NCBI GenBank assembly: GCA_905221615.1
Contig: CAJNDT010003446.1
Location: 186,001-250,000 of the forward strand
Reading direction: 5' to 3'
Origin: Symbiodinium sp. CCMP2592
Lineage: Eukaryota > Sar > Dinophyceae > Suessiales > Symbiodiniaceae
Length of the DNA stretch: 64,000 nt
Both the position numbers and the translations under genes were made by a program. Each line of letters opens with the position of its first letter. Within the stretch, counting starts at the first letter, position 1. The notes under the pieces are model-generated. The model worked only from the letters and a program-made list of their open reading frames with translations, searched no databases and was not told the DNA's origin. This document shows, one piece after another, positions 46,463 through 57,753 of the stretch.

Positions 46463-47520
46463 TGTGCGATGTGTTGCCGCTCGAAGCTGCGGCACCCCAC
46501 GGGAAAGATGTTTCTGTGGCTCCAACTGCTGCCTCAGCGCGAAAATGCTGCCGGCATTTTGTGCTCCAAGGTACGCCCCAATTCGATTTGTTGCCGGTTT
46601 ACTTGGTGAGAAGGCTCACAGATCCGATTGTTAATGGGGAATGTGTTGATGCTCGTTGCCCAAAGCTACGACGAATTGATGCTGATGTCTTCGGCTCCAA
46701 ATGTCTTTCTTGCGCGAAGATGTACGACTCGATTCCGGTGGGTTTTGGCCCCAATTGCCCTCGCGCTACGATGAAGATTTGTTGCCGCTGTCCTGTCACC
46801 AAGATGTACGATTTGCTGCCGGTCCCCTGTGCTCCAAGGGGCGCCCCAAGGCTAAGATGTAAAATGTGTGACTTGCTGCCGGTGTCCTGGTGCCCCAGCA
46901 AGAAGATGAATTGGCTGCCGATGTTTGGGGTTCGAAGTTGTGCGCACGGCAAATTTTTACGAGTTGTTGGCTTGGTTTGTGCTCCAAGTAACCCCCCAGG
47001 GCTGAATGAACAATTGGTTGCCGGTGTCTTCGGCTCCGACGCGTGCCTCAACACTGAAATATTCGTTGTCATGTTGCCGTTGCTTTGGGCTCCAAGGCTG
47101 ACATGTACGATTTGTTGGAGGTGTCCGATAAGTGAGCCAAAATTACCACTTGTTGCCGGCTTATTTGTCTCCCAGTGCTAAATCAGTTGTTGCCAGTGTC
47201 AAGTGCTCCCTGCAAGTGGCGCCGGGACGTCCAGATGAACGATTTGTTGCCTGTGTCTTTGGCTCAGATTGGTGCCGCAGTGCCAGAAGTTAGATGTATA
47301 CGACTTGTTGCTGGTGTCCTGTGCTCCAGGTGGTGGGTGCCCCAGGCGAAGATGCACGATTTGTTGCCGACGGTCTGTGCCGCAAATGGCGCCGCAATGC
47401 TAGGATTTACGATTGGTTGCCGGTGTCCTGTGTTCCGCGCGGCACCCCAATGCTAATGTTTTTGGCTAGAAGGTGGCGCTTTTGTTGCCAGTGTCCTGCG
47501 CTCCAAGTAGCGCCCTAGGT
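46463..47520. repeat. About 1 kb minisatellite, unit roughly 54-60 bp
   Basis: A unit like GATTTGTTGCCGGTGTCCTG, then TGCTCCAAGNGGCGCCCC, then ARGCTAAGATGTAC repeats about 18 times with substitutions and small indels. The plus strand stays open for 276 codons because the unit length is often a multiple of three; its translated periodicity is DLLPV..CAP. I regard the frame as a by-product. Confidence 0.85.
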
Positions 47521-48251
47521 ACCCTCCAAAAGACCGACAGACGGCGCTGCTAACGGACTGACGGCACCGTCGAAAGTCCATTATTCACAGGGTGGGGTAG
47601 ATTCCGTCTTCTCGGAGCAATTGACGGTCGATGTTGGTGGTGCTCGCTAAGGGCCCCTCCCCAGGTCCCGCCTAGAGAAAGGGCTGGGACCCACCTCCGA
47701 GGTAAGAGCTGGCACCCACCGGGCCCCACCGAACCCGACCTGGATCCCACTGCAAAGAAGGTCTTTGGCAGCCACAGGACTGGACAAATCGAAGGCAGCC
47801 GTGATGCCCAGTCCGCCAAACTGAGGTTCTGACGGCACTCTCATGAAACCGACGGCGTCTGGAGCATCGTGATCGAGCCTCTTCTGCAAATGTCCCACAT
47901 GCTGAAGCCATAATCCACCTTACCAAGCCTGCCATTCCCTTACGCATCGTCTCAGTGCGCCCTGTTTGGCTTGCTCAAGGCGGTCCTGGATGTCATGCAC
48001 CTGCAGACAGGCAACAACAACAACCAGAGAGACACGGCCGAAAGAAAAACTTCACTCGAAGGGGCTGAGGCACGCCTGAGCAAGCCATGAAAGCATGATC
48101 TTCTTGAGAAGGGCGCTGGCAAACAACGCCAGCAGGGACGGTTGCACTGCCTGTAGCAGGAGGCTCAAGAGTCTAGCATGGTTCGCGGTCATCAATTTTC
48201 ACCATTTAACCGCCTCACCATGAACTCGCATGCTGCTAGTACCTTACCTCA
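47521..48251. other. No supported gene
   Basis: Minus-strand frames near 47900-47700 (FMRVPSEPQFGGLGITAAF) look mildly coding but no domain or exon join is supported. Confidence 0.35.
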
Positions 48252-48613
48252 ATGTGGTGCGGGTGGACGTCGAAGGGGGCCGAGCCGAAGAGCAGCTCGG
48301 CGGCCACGGGCTGCCTGGGCCACAAAACGCATATTTGGAGACACCCTGCGCCCTGCGCCCCCTGATGCGTGCTAGCCCCTGTCAGCCCGGCGCCATGGAG
48401 CAGCCGCTGTGGTATCAGTTGGAAGTTGCAGCCTCCAGTGCAGGAGCTGTGTACTGAGCCATCGCACACCCTGCTCCGCAAGAGCATCCCGCGAACGGCG
48501 GACGGCCGGCAGGCCTGCGCACGCTCTGCCCAGGGGCAGAGCAGGCTGCGTGGACTCGGAGCCAGCGCCAGGCCGCCAGCAGCTGCGGGGCGCTGCGCAT
48601 GGCCACCACCTCT
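48252..48613. repeat. Dispersed repeat family, copy A
   Basis: 362 bp, starting ATGTGGTGCGGGTGGACGTC and ending GCGCATGGCCACCACCTCT. It is nearly identical to 52517-52879 (one base indel and a few substitutions). A diverged 3' fragment (GTCCGCCCAGCTTTGATACC) appears at 48866-48885. On the minus strand it reads LLAAWRWLRVHAACSA. Confidence 0.9.
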
Positions 48614-48760
48614 TACACTCAAATCCAGGATATGTTTCGAGGATATACAGAGCATGCAGGGATGGACACACTCACCAGGTATCCAATCGTGTATATCTGT
48701 CGCCTTGCCGCGCTTGCGGAACCAGCTGAGCCACGCCTACAATGCATCAGGAAAATCACT

Positions 48761-49150
48761 CTAGGGGTATAACATCTCTATACGGCAAAGTTTGCGGTGT
48801 GCACCCCTCAATCTGTTGCCAGCAGCCTGCCACGCTGTTGCCAGCATCGCCCGGAGGCGGTGTACGTCCGCCCAGCTTTGATACCTATTCGTGCCAGATT
48901 GCCAGAGCAACTGCGCTTGCAGCCATGCACCGAAGGAGCCATTCAGATGAGACACAGCTTTCTGAGCCGCTGCTGCTCTGCATGGTTCACCAAAGCCGCC
49001 CAAGAAGCCTCCGGACTCAAAAGCCGCCAGCGCCACAGCAGTGGCACAGAAGCTTCAACTCAAAGCTTCACGCGCACTGGCAGGGCTTTGCCACTCGCCT
49101 CTAGGAGCTGCCGCCGAGTCGCAGAGGCCCGGTCGCGGACCTGCGCTCAC
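48761..49150 (-). CDS. Possible Trp-rich repeat exons
   Basis: The minus-strand frame has SHLNGSFGAWLQAQLLWQ at about 48960-48905, a Trp-containing helical pattern like that of the exons at 51-63 kb. No other support. Confidence 0.25.
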
Positions 49151-49185
49151 GGTGTCATGGGAAAACACAGACTTGCAAACAGAGA

Positions 49186-49189
49186 AAGC

Positions 49190-49261
<72 letters not shown>

Positions 49262-49275
49262 GCCAGCCAGCCAGC

Positions 49276-49326
<51 letters not shown>

Positions 49327-49382
49327 ACAGACAGACAGACAGACAGACACACACACACACACACCCACACACCCACACACGC
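49186..49382. repeat. Compound microsatellite GA / ACAG / CCAG / GCAG / AC
   Basis: About 200 bp in which GA, then CAGA, CAGC, CAGG and again CAGA units succeed each other, ending in CA and CCA. This is a stepwise mosaic of related tetranucleotides. Overlapping frames on both strands are artefacts. Confidence 0.95.
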
Positions 49383-50610
49383 TCTCTCTGACTTTGCTTT
49401 CTTTGCTTTGCTCTCTGGCCACTGGGGCCCCACCCCCATTTTGTGGGGACTTTGGAGGAGTGTGAGTGTTTTGTAGTTGTTTCCCCCGGGTACTGCGTAT
49501 TTTCCATATGATTATTCGTCATAAGCTGTATATCCCCCGGGTAATCGCAACTAAGTTGCACTTGTAGTGTTGTAGTTCTTTGTGAGGATCGGTCTATGCT
49601 CTCAGCAACACTTCAACAACACAATTTTGCTATAAAAGAGATACGCTCTCTCTCTCGCTCTCTCTCTTACTCTGTCCCTGTGTCTTTCTGCTTCCTTGCT
49701 TGCTTCCTTCTTTCCTTCCTTCTTGGGAATCAAGCGCAGGCAGACGCTGCACCTTGCCACACCGGCGTGAGGAACACACCAACAGCTAATTGCTCCTTTA
49801 AAGGATTCCAGCTACATAACCTTATATACGGCCTTATAAGGTCAAAGGTGGAGACTAACCTGATTGTTCTTCGGGCACAAAAAGGGACCCTCCTCGGCCT
49901 CGGGAGCCTTTCCGCATTTGGACTGAGTGTGGAGAGATGGCCAAAGGGCCATAATGTTGAGAGAGGACAACTGGAGCGAGAGCAAGTCATTTCATTACTT
50001 TGCAGGGGAAGAAAGCCGCTGTTCCCCCAGCGTGAATTGAACTGGGCCATACCTCTCCTGAGCATTGAAACCTTCAAGACGAACGGGAAGACTTCGCATC
50101 GGAGGCACCCCGCTGCACACTTCAAAAGGGTGGCGCGCAACAGGTGTCGGGGCCCTTGAATGCAACCCTCTCGATATTTGATTCGAGTTTTGGGACGACC
50201 CTGCGCATGTCAGTCACATCAAACGCGCAGATGCCCGTTGACATCTTCACCCATTCTGATGTGTGCAGGGCCTTCTGATGCGCTCGCCGCCTCGCTTGTC
50301 TTCGAACCTCGCCGGGTTGTATCTGACACCGAAAAATGAAGTGTCTGAGAGACTTCAACGCTTGGACATGCTTCTGTCGATTCATGATCGCTGATCTCTC
50401 GATTCGTATGCCCCGGCGGCTCGAAGAGATCCGGTCTGGCCTGCAAGCGAAGGGCCTGCAACCCGGCTTGGAGACCTCGGCCGAGTATCTCTGGCTTTGT
50501 CTCGTGCACTCCTGCTACACCCTGCGCAAAGTCTCCAGCCTTTATAGGCATTAAACCGCCTCCCAAAGCTCTTCAAACCGCTTTGTTCCGTGTTCTGGGC
50601 TTGTTAAGTT
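49383..50610. other. Mostly unexplained; one exon-like block
   Basis: The minus-strand frame about 50250-50160 (CAFDVTDMRRVVPKLESN) looks translated. A CT tract is at about 49646-49672 and a palindromic ACCTTATATACGGCCTTATAAGG lies near 49820. No gene is resolved. Confidence 0.35.
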
Positions 50611-53460
50611 CTGGGCTGCGCTGCCGCAGACAGAGTGCCGACAGGCGGAGCAGTGCCGCCTCCTCAGAAAGCAAAGATGTCAGCTCTGTATATTGGCCTG
50701 CATACATGTGGCACCTGTACTGGGTTGCCACTCCCCCATAAGAAAATACAGATACAGATACAGAGAGAGATTTAGAAAGAGATAGCGATAGACACACGGG
50801 TGTAGATATAAAAGATGAATGTCGATATCATCAAACATCCTGAGGTATATATAAAGATATGGATACATTTAGGTATCGATGTATATCTAGACATACAAAG
50901 AGAGACTGTTCAGTAAATATACAGATAGCGATATATGCACTCATGATAAAGATGTACAGAAACCCAATATACAAGTATTTCCGTACTTATAATCAAATGT
51001 TCTGTATCATTGTTCCGACCTACCCGTCTAAAGATGCACCATATTTTGTCTTCTTCAAAATACCAGACGCATACAGACAATGCAGAGAAAGATACAGACA
51101 CAGATGCAGAATTCGAGAAGTAGAGAAAAGGAGACACATGTAGATATACAGAGCAGATGCAGATTTAGATATACATATATATATATAGGCTCATGCAACA
51201 GACACTGATATAGAGAAATCTATTGTATATCCATCAAATATATATCTATATATATATGTATGTATGATATGATATGATATGATATGATATGATATGATAT
51301 ATATATATATAGTTATCTACAAATCTATTTCTGGACATACGTATATACTATATACAGATCGATAGGTGTATATATGGTGTATCTGTATATATGGTAGAGA
51401 GATAGATGGACTGAAAACTCAGAGAAAAAACAGACGCACATCGCCCGCCCCGCCCTCCCGCATCCGACCTGTCGGCCGTCCTGCCACTGGGCCACCCAAG
51501 CCTGCACAGGAGAGTGGGGATCGGTAGAGCAAGAGCTTAGAGGCGAGCTCCTCTTTGGCGCCTGGAGTGTGCAGCGCAGCCTCCGCTGCTGTGCCCTGCG
51601 AGTGGCTGCAGCCTGCGGATGAGAGTGGAGGCCCAAGTGCCGGAGGCTGTCGCTCTGTGCCTCGTGGCGTAGCAGCCGCCAAGCCGCCAAAAACCTGAGA
51701 AGACGAAGACTTCCGCACTTCCGCTCCTTTCATCTCTGCGTCCGCCTCCGGCCAGTCCGCCGCCGGATCGCCCCCTTCAAGTCACAGGCCCGCTGTCGCT
51801 GCTGCACTCTCTGCTGCGACCTGCAAGCAGGGACTGCTTTGTGCACGTGCTAGGAGCTGGGAGATGGAGGTGTGGTGCCACCTCGTTGCCCAGCTGCGCA
51901 GGGCAAGCGATCGCGAGTGGCGCACTCTCTTCGCGACCAACTGAGTTGAAACTGAATGCTGCACGTTTCCACGGCAGTGACAGGTGACCGTATGTGACTG
52001 CTCACAACGACTGCTTGACTGAGTGCTGCTGCACTTTGCTGACGGTCGCGCAGCTGATGGCCCACAGAAGCCTGGGCCTGCGTATATAGTATAATCCTGT
52101 TGGCCTACTGCGGCAAAGGCACAACATGTGTAAGAAGAGGACTCCCGACTGTCACTGTATCTCAGCCTACCGGGCTGGGGCCGGGGTGGCACCTTCCAAG
52201 CGTGTAGCCAGCTGCGGCGATGGCGCTCTAAGGCACGACGAGAGAAGCCAGCGGTCTTCGCAGCCTGCAGGAGGCTTTTCCGCGCAAGTTTCGTTGCTCT
52301 TATCCGCGACGGATCACTTAGTGCGGCCTCTGTCACCCAAGAACCGAAGATCTTCTTCAGCAATGCGCTTCGAAACAGGATCAGCAAGCTTTGCTGCATG
52401 GCCTGGAACAGGATTCGCGCCAACATGGCCCGCCCTGCACTCAGCACTCCAGCCCTGTAGCAGTAAAGGTTGCGTCTTGTGTCACGTGCAGCAACGCAAG
52501 CCCCGTCGGCTCCCGCATGTGGTGCGTGTGGACGTCGAAGGGGGCCGAGCCGAAGAGCAGCTCGGCGGCCACGGGCTGCCTGGGCCACAAAACGCATATT
52601 TGGAGACACCCTGCGCCCTGCGCCCCATGATGCGTGCTAGCCCCTGTCAGCCCGGCGCCATGGAGCAGCCGCTGTGGTATCAGTTGGAAGTTGCAGCCTC
52701 CAGTGCAAGGGCTGTGTACTGAGCCATCGCACACCCTGCTCCGCAAGAGCATCCCGCGGACGGCGGACGGCCGGCAAGGCCTGCGCACGCTCTGCCCAGG
52801 GGCAGAGCAGGCTGCGTGGACTCGGAGCCAGCGCCAGGCCGCCAGCAGCTGCGGGGCGCTGCGCATGGCCACCACCTCTCAACAAAGCCCAAAGTCAAAG
52901 AGCGGACACGCCGAATTTGCAAAGGCCAGAAGCCTTCCCGCGTTTGCGGAACCACTGGAGCCAGGCCTGCAAGAAGTGACAGGCAGGATATTACGCTACA
53001 GACGGCCTTCAAAGGGACACCCCGGCCTGCCATGCCGCAGTCAGCCGAGAGCGGAGCCAGTGGACGTCCGCCCAGCTCCGATACCTCGCATAACGAATGG
53101 AGCAGAATGTCCCTTGCAGCTTGATGCAAACTTGTAGGCTTTGCAAGTAGTTCGTCAGAGCACAGCTTCATCAAGCGCCGACTCTCAGCATATCTCACGA
53201 AGCACATCCAGCATACCTTCACAAAGGCTCCAGAGGTTGTAGCACCGTACACACTCTCTGCACATGTACGCGGCCTCCAACAGTTTGCGACTTGCCTCTG
53301 CAGCTGCATCACGCACCTGCAGACTTGACTTCTCGTGGCACTTAATTCCTGGCCTGCTAAAGTTGCAGCGTCGTCGGCGGACATGCAGCAAGCTTTTACC
53401 ACCGCAGTTCTTGTAGCGGTCAGTAAGCTCCTGCGGCTGACGCGCAAACGAGTGCAATCA
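50611..53460 (-). CDS. Cluster of Trp-rich, Sfi1-like repeat exons (downstream set)
   Basis: Minus-strand exon-like blocks: VRDAAAEASRKLLEAAYMC (about 53310-53255), LLILFRSALLKKIFGSW and RHRRSWLHAWK (about 52385-52180), AAWRLLRHEAQSDSLRHL (about 51690-51635), QAWVAQWQDGRQ (about 51510-51475), EAALLRLSALCLRQRS (about 50670-50625). Each has a Leu-rich helix ending in Trp, the look of Sfi1/centrin-binding or other W-x-x-W repeats. Two of them recur at 58.1-58.2 kb. Copy B of the dispersed repeat and AT-rich microsatellites lie inside. Whether this is one gene is unknown; joins are not resolved. Confidence 0.35.
50740..51410. repeat. AT-rich microsatellite block
   Basis: Runs of ACAGATA, TATATA, and a GATAT pentanucleotide repeat at 51266-51300. 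Probably intronic or intergenic relative to the flanking exon cluster. Confidence 0.85.
52517..53089. repeat. Dispersed repeat family, copy B (longest)
   Basis: 573 bp. Its first 363 bp match copy A and its last 290 bp (52800-53089) match copy C (61726-62015) with about one substitution, so it links the two. It ends in CAGCTCCGATACCTCG. No terminal inverted repeats, poly-A or coding domain were seen. Confidence 0.9.
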
Positions 53461-54401
53461 CTGGCACTGGCAGTTCTTGAAGTGGCAACTCCATATCCCC
53501 CGCATTCGGACCGCTCTGTGTGCCCATAAACTCTGCCCGAATCACAGGTTTCAATGAGTGCATGTTGAGCAGGAAAGCTGCAGCGAGGCCCCCTCTCCCT
53601 CTCTATGCCGGACCCTCAGAGAGGCCTCACAATACGCCGGACAGTAAGAAGAAGGCCACTGGTGATTTTGGTAAAACATGTTGAAGATCCCGGCCCTGCG
53701 TTTGGATTTGGATACTTGCTAATATGCAGGTTCAGTTTTCAGATTTGCAGCCTCGATCGGAGGGGTTGTGGAAGGACTGCGCAAGTGGCAACGCAGCTAC
53801 TTCTCCTCTGTTCAAAAACCCTGTCAGGATCTGAGCAATCGCCCTTCAACTTGATAAAAGGGTGAAGAAAGGTAGGGGAAGTAAGCTTAGCAGGGAAAGG
53901 GTGCGGCGAATCGTCAAGCGAATCGGTTGCGGCACAGTGCTGCGAATCCCTTGAGAGTGGCGGACTCTTAGCATGAAGAGTACAGTGACAACTGAAGCAC
54001 ATCCTGGATGTCCGGCATTTTCGGGCTGGCACACACCAACCAGGATTTTACCTCCCAGTCCTGTAGTGTCCTAGTGGGTCAAAGAAATATCGTCTCAAAG
54101 ATGTCGAGAGGACCCCTCCGTTTTTGCTAAATGCGCTTGCTGCTGACAGTTGTTGCGACATTCACTTGCACAAGAAGCATGGTTGGCATGTGCCGGCCCC
54201 ATGAAAGCAGGTCCTAGACACGTTTTGACCTGGGTCACTATACTACTTAGGTGACATGGTAAACGGCAACTCCCAGGCTCCACGGAACTTTCGTGACACA
54301 TGAGATTGAACTGGTGCATCGGACCACTCCCAGGGTCTTGCGCTACTGCTTCCAGCTGCAACCCATATACCAACATCCCTGGAGCAACGCACCTGTGCGA
54401 C
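53461..54401. other. 3' flank of sulfotransferase A
   Basis: No gene is recognised. The motif CCCTGTCAGGATCTGAG at 53819-53835 recurs at 56237-56253, so the sulfotransferase duplication extends into this flank. Confidence 0.5.
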
Positions 54402-55730
54402 TCAACGCATTTTTCCCGCCACGTGAGACTTGCACGTCTGGTAGCGTGCACTCAGTTGGTTCGCAGACAAGCCACTGCACGCCGTCGGAGCGTCAGTTGG
54501 ATAGAAAAGGCACATGTCCATTGCGTAAGCTTTCTCGATTCTTTGACGTGTCTCCTTTGGAAAGTCAGAGCATTTGGAATGTGTTGTGTTGCGTGCGTGC
54601 GTATGTCTGAACGGAGGGATCGCTGCAGGCTTCATGTACTCGCGCAATCTCTGGATGCTGCTCGTCCAATTGTCTTGGCACAGCAGGAGATCCACGCCGA
54701 AAGTCTTGTTGGCAAAGAAAAGGAACGAGTGCTGTGGCTGGAAATGCAAAAATCTCCAGAACACATCACCTGAGATGAACATTGGCATTGCAGAAGGGCC
54801 ACAAGCTCGGCTACGAAGTGATTCAAATCGTCAGAAATGGAAGAAAGCGGCCTCACTTGCAGCTTTGGCGCCCCCGAAGTCACTCGAAGCCACATAGGTA
54901 GTCAAAGTCCTGTTGCCGATATTCCTGAGCTGCGACTTTCAAGCCCTGCAGCCTTCTGTTGGAACAGCTTGATCAGGCCTAGGCTCTTCTGGTGCCAGCG
55001 TAGCTCGGGCTCTGGGGCCGACGTGAGAGTGTAGGTAAACGCAGATATGAACCGCTCGCAGGGATGTCGAACCATGGAAAAGCTGCGAAAACCCGGCGCC
55101 AGGTTCCGCCTCGAGAGTTGCTCTTCCGAGGCATGATTTTCCCGGTACATGTAGTTGATAAGATGTTCACAACAAGCTAAGAGCCCTCTATGCGTGGGAG
55201 TTGCGCGCACGTAAGTCCGACTTGCACTATAGGACAAAAAGAACCGCCCTAGACACATCAAATGCATCAGGAAGCAGTTTTTCAGCCTTGGTATGACCGC
55301 CGATGGGATGATGCTTCTTAGCGTCGTAGAACAACTTCGACTGCTCGATTGTGCTCCCACCAGTCTTGGGCACATGGACGAAGATCAATTTGTATGTTCT
55401 GCTAATCTGGCCCACGTCCTTGTCGTACGCTGGATCTTTGACTGGCCGCGTCCATTTCGGTTTCTTACCCTTTCTTTTCGGATGGCCGGAGGGAGCAGCT
55501 CCAAGATGCACGGACTTGACCGTGCCGGGCTTGTTGAGGTCGCTGGGCCTCAGCTCTTCCCAGAAAGTGGTGGGGGCGGAGTCGAATCGCCAATACTTGC
55601 CCGGTCTGGCAAACCTCAACACGGAGAGCCCAAGTGACAGAAGCGCGGCAAGGCTGCATGCACATGCACAGGCAAGAGCGAAGACATTCATCAACCTTGC
55701 AACAGCCTCGTCAAACGTGCCCGGTTTCAT
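54402..55730 (-). CDS. Membrane-anchored sulfotransferase, paralogue A
   Basis: Start Met at 55730. An N-terminal signal anchor (FALACACACSLAALLSLGLS) makes it a type II membrane protein, probably Golgi. The PAPS-binding 5' loop is HVPKTGGSTIEQS, followed by KHHPIGGH. A second exon, ending at 54987, has GFRSFSMVRHPCERFISAF, the 3'-phosphate site. Exons 54924-54872 (NIGNRTLTTYVASSDFG) and 54769-54402 join in phase; donors are GA and GC. The last exon has DVFWRFLHFQPQHSFLFF, FGVDLLLCQDNW, RQRIEKAYAMDMCLFYP. It should transfer sulfate from PAPS to a glycan or similar acceptor. The exon 1/2 junction (about 55270 to 55120) is unresolved; exon 1 could end near KAEKLLPDAFD. Confidence 0.83.
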
Positions 55731-55810
55731 GTGTCTGAGTGTGGCGAGCTAGCTGTTGAATGCTTCAAGCCATATCATGGGCCTTGAGAGCCTTACAGCT
55801 GCAGCGCTCT
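55516..55810. repeat. 295 bp block shared with 57459-57753
   Basis: It covers the first part of sulfotransferase A exon 1 and about 80 bp of its 5' flank. Compared base by base with 57459-57753 it shows a single substitution, whereas the rest of the two genes is clearly diverged. Confidence 0.95.
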
Positions 55811-56323
55811 GGAGGCAAGGGGCTTTGCACTCGTGCCACGAAATGCCGGCGATTTGCGACTGCCTACTGTGCAAACGATTGCGAGCCCTCAGCCCTCCAT
55901 GTCACTGGCGTTGCATGGATTACGGAGGACCTTGCAACACAGTGGCGTCGAGTTGCTGGAATCACCGTATACTCGTGTGCCCTCTTCCCCTCTCAGTATA
56001 CCGGAGCCTGAACAGGCACAGCATGTCTCCAAGTAGAAGGTGCTCGGTAGCGCCAGCCGCAGCGCCTCTTGACCCGAGCCAAATACTGCTGAAGAGATAT
56101 TCCAGGCTCCTCACCGGAATCACAGAGTTCCATTGAGGGGCGGCCAAGTATACACCTGATTCGCAGTCTCGGTCAGATTTGTTGTTGCCCAGTCCGTCGA
56201 ATCCAATCGGTCGTTGAAAGAATCGGCAGCTGCCTAAACCCTGTCAGGATCTGAGTGATTCTGAGTGTTCATCCGTCTGCGACGCTCACAACCAAGAGGC
56301 ATGAAGCAAGTCGCCTCTGCGAC
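55811..56323. other. Spacer between the sulfotransferase paralogues
   Basis: About 500 bp between the A start flank and the B stop. The end near 56235-56323 matches the A 3' flank in short blocks. No gene is recognised. Confidence 0.5.
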
Positions 56324-57673
56324 TCAACGCATTTTGCCCCCCACGTGAGACTTGCACGTCTGGTAGCGTGCAGACAGTTCGTTCGCAGACAACCCACTGC
56401 ACGCCGTCGGAGCGTCAGTTGGATAAAAAAGGCACATGTCCATTGCGTAAACTTTCTCGATTCTCTGGCGTGCCCTCTGGGGCAGGTCGGAGCACGTCTG
56501 GTGCGTCGTATTGCGCTTGTGCTTCCGCTCGATGTCACCAGGGAGCATTACGGGCTTTAAGTACTCGCCCAACCTCTCGATGCTTCTTGTCCAGTTGTCC
56601 TGACATAGAAGGAGATCCACTCCAAACGTCTTGTTGGCAAAGAAAAGAAACGAATATTGGGGCCGGAAATGCATGAATTTCCAGAAAGGGTCACCTCAGA
56701 TGCCGGTGGCGCAAAGTCTGCGCGGAAGCATCCTCAGTTGCAGCTGTGGCGCCACCGAAGTCCCGGGAAGCCACGTAGCTGGTGAGATTCCTGTCGCCGA
56801 CCTTCCTGGGCTGGAGGTATTCAGTTTCGGTTCTTTGCGGCGGGCTGTGCATTTCTTCGATTAAGATAATAGACTGACGGTGCTTTGGCCGAGGCTCTCG
56901 CGATGCCACTTTATCTCAGAGGGATTCGCATAGCTTCGCGAGTAGGTAAAGGCAGATACAAACCGCTCGCAAGGATGTCGCACCATGGAAAAGCTGCGAA
57001 AGCCAGGTGCAAGGTCCCTCCTTGGCTCAGACTCTGCTTCGTTTTCGCAACAGCTTCGGATTCGGCTGAAGGCTCAACCAATTCGCCAATTGACGCGTGA
57101 CGATTTGATTGTGCTCACTGAAGTGGCATGTGCAACTAGGATGATCAAAAAGCGCTACGGTAGAACACATCTCATGCAACATCTGCCAGATGCAGCAAGC
57201 ATCAGCCTCTGAGCTGGATTGTGGCTGCCAACGGGATGATGCTTTCTGGCATCGTTGAACAATGTCGACTGCTCGATTGTGCTCCCGCCAGTCTTTGGCA
57301 CATGCACAAATACGACTCTGTTTGTTCGGCTGATCTGGCCCACGTCGTTTTTGTATTCTTCATCCCTGACTGTCCAAGTTTTGTGGGCAATCGTCCCCTT
57401 TGTGACCTTGTGTTCTTTGGACAGCTGGCCGGGTAGAGTGGCTGGAACACGCTCAGATTTGACCGTGCCGGGCTTGTTGAGGTCGCTGGGTCTCAGCTCT
57501 TCCCAGAAAGTGGTGGGGGCGGAGTCGAATCGCCAATACTTGCCCGGTCTGGCAAACCTCAACACGGAGAGCCCAAGTGACAGAAGCGCGGCAAGGCTGC
57601 ATGCACATGCACAGGCAAGAGCGAAGACATTCATCAACCTTGCAACAGCCTCGTCAAACGTGCCCGGTTTCAT
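56324..57673 (-). CDS. Membrane-anchored sulfotransferase, paralogue B
   Basis: Start Met at 57673; the first 73 residues equal those of paralogue A. Then the 5' loop HVPKTGGSTIEQS and KHHPVGSH. The second exon, ending at 56898, carries LAPGFRSFSMVRHPCERF and VSAFTYSRSYANPS. Exon 56805-56753 (KVGDRNLTSYVASRDFG) has exactly the length and phase of its counterpart in A. The last exon, 56694-56324, has DPFWKFMHFRPQYSFLFF and RQRIEKVYAMDMCLFYP. Donors GA and GC match those of A, while intron lengths differ (92 and 58 versus 62 and 102 bp). It appears functional. The exon 1/2 junction (about 57190 to 57030) is unresolved. Confidence 0.82.
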
Positions 57674-57753
57674 GTGTCTGAGTGTGGCGAGCTAGCTGTT
57701 GAATGCTTCAAGCCATATCATGGGCCTTGAGAGCCTTACAGCTGCAGCGCTCT
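57459..57753. repeat. 295 bp block shared with 55516-55810
   Basis: Second copy of the near-identical block covering sulfotransferase exon 1 and its 5' flank. It ends at GCAGCGCTCT, after which the flanks differ completely (TCACTGTT here, GGAGGCAAGG in copy A). Confidence 0.95.

Noticed and set aside
46351-47181. 276-codon plus-strand ORF
   Set aside because: Produced by a minisatellite whose unit is often a multiple of three; not called as a gene.
49815-49850. tRNA-like or regulatory palindrome ACCTTATATACGGCCTTATAAGGTC
   Set aside because: A single AT-rich hairpin with no cloverleaf, no A/B boxes and no partner copies.
49596-50159. 187-codon plus-strand ORF with a hydrophobic start
   Set aside because: The hydrophobicity comes from a CT/TTCC simple-sequence tract.
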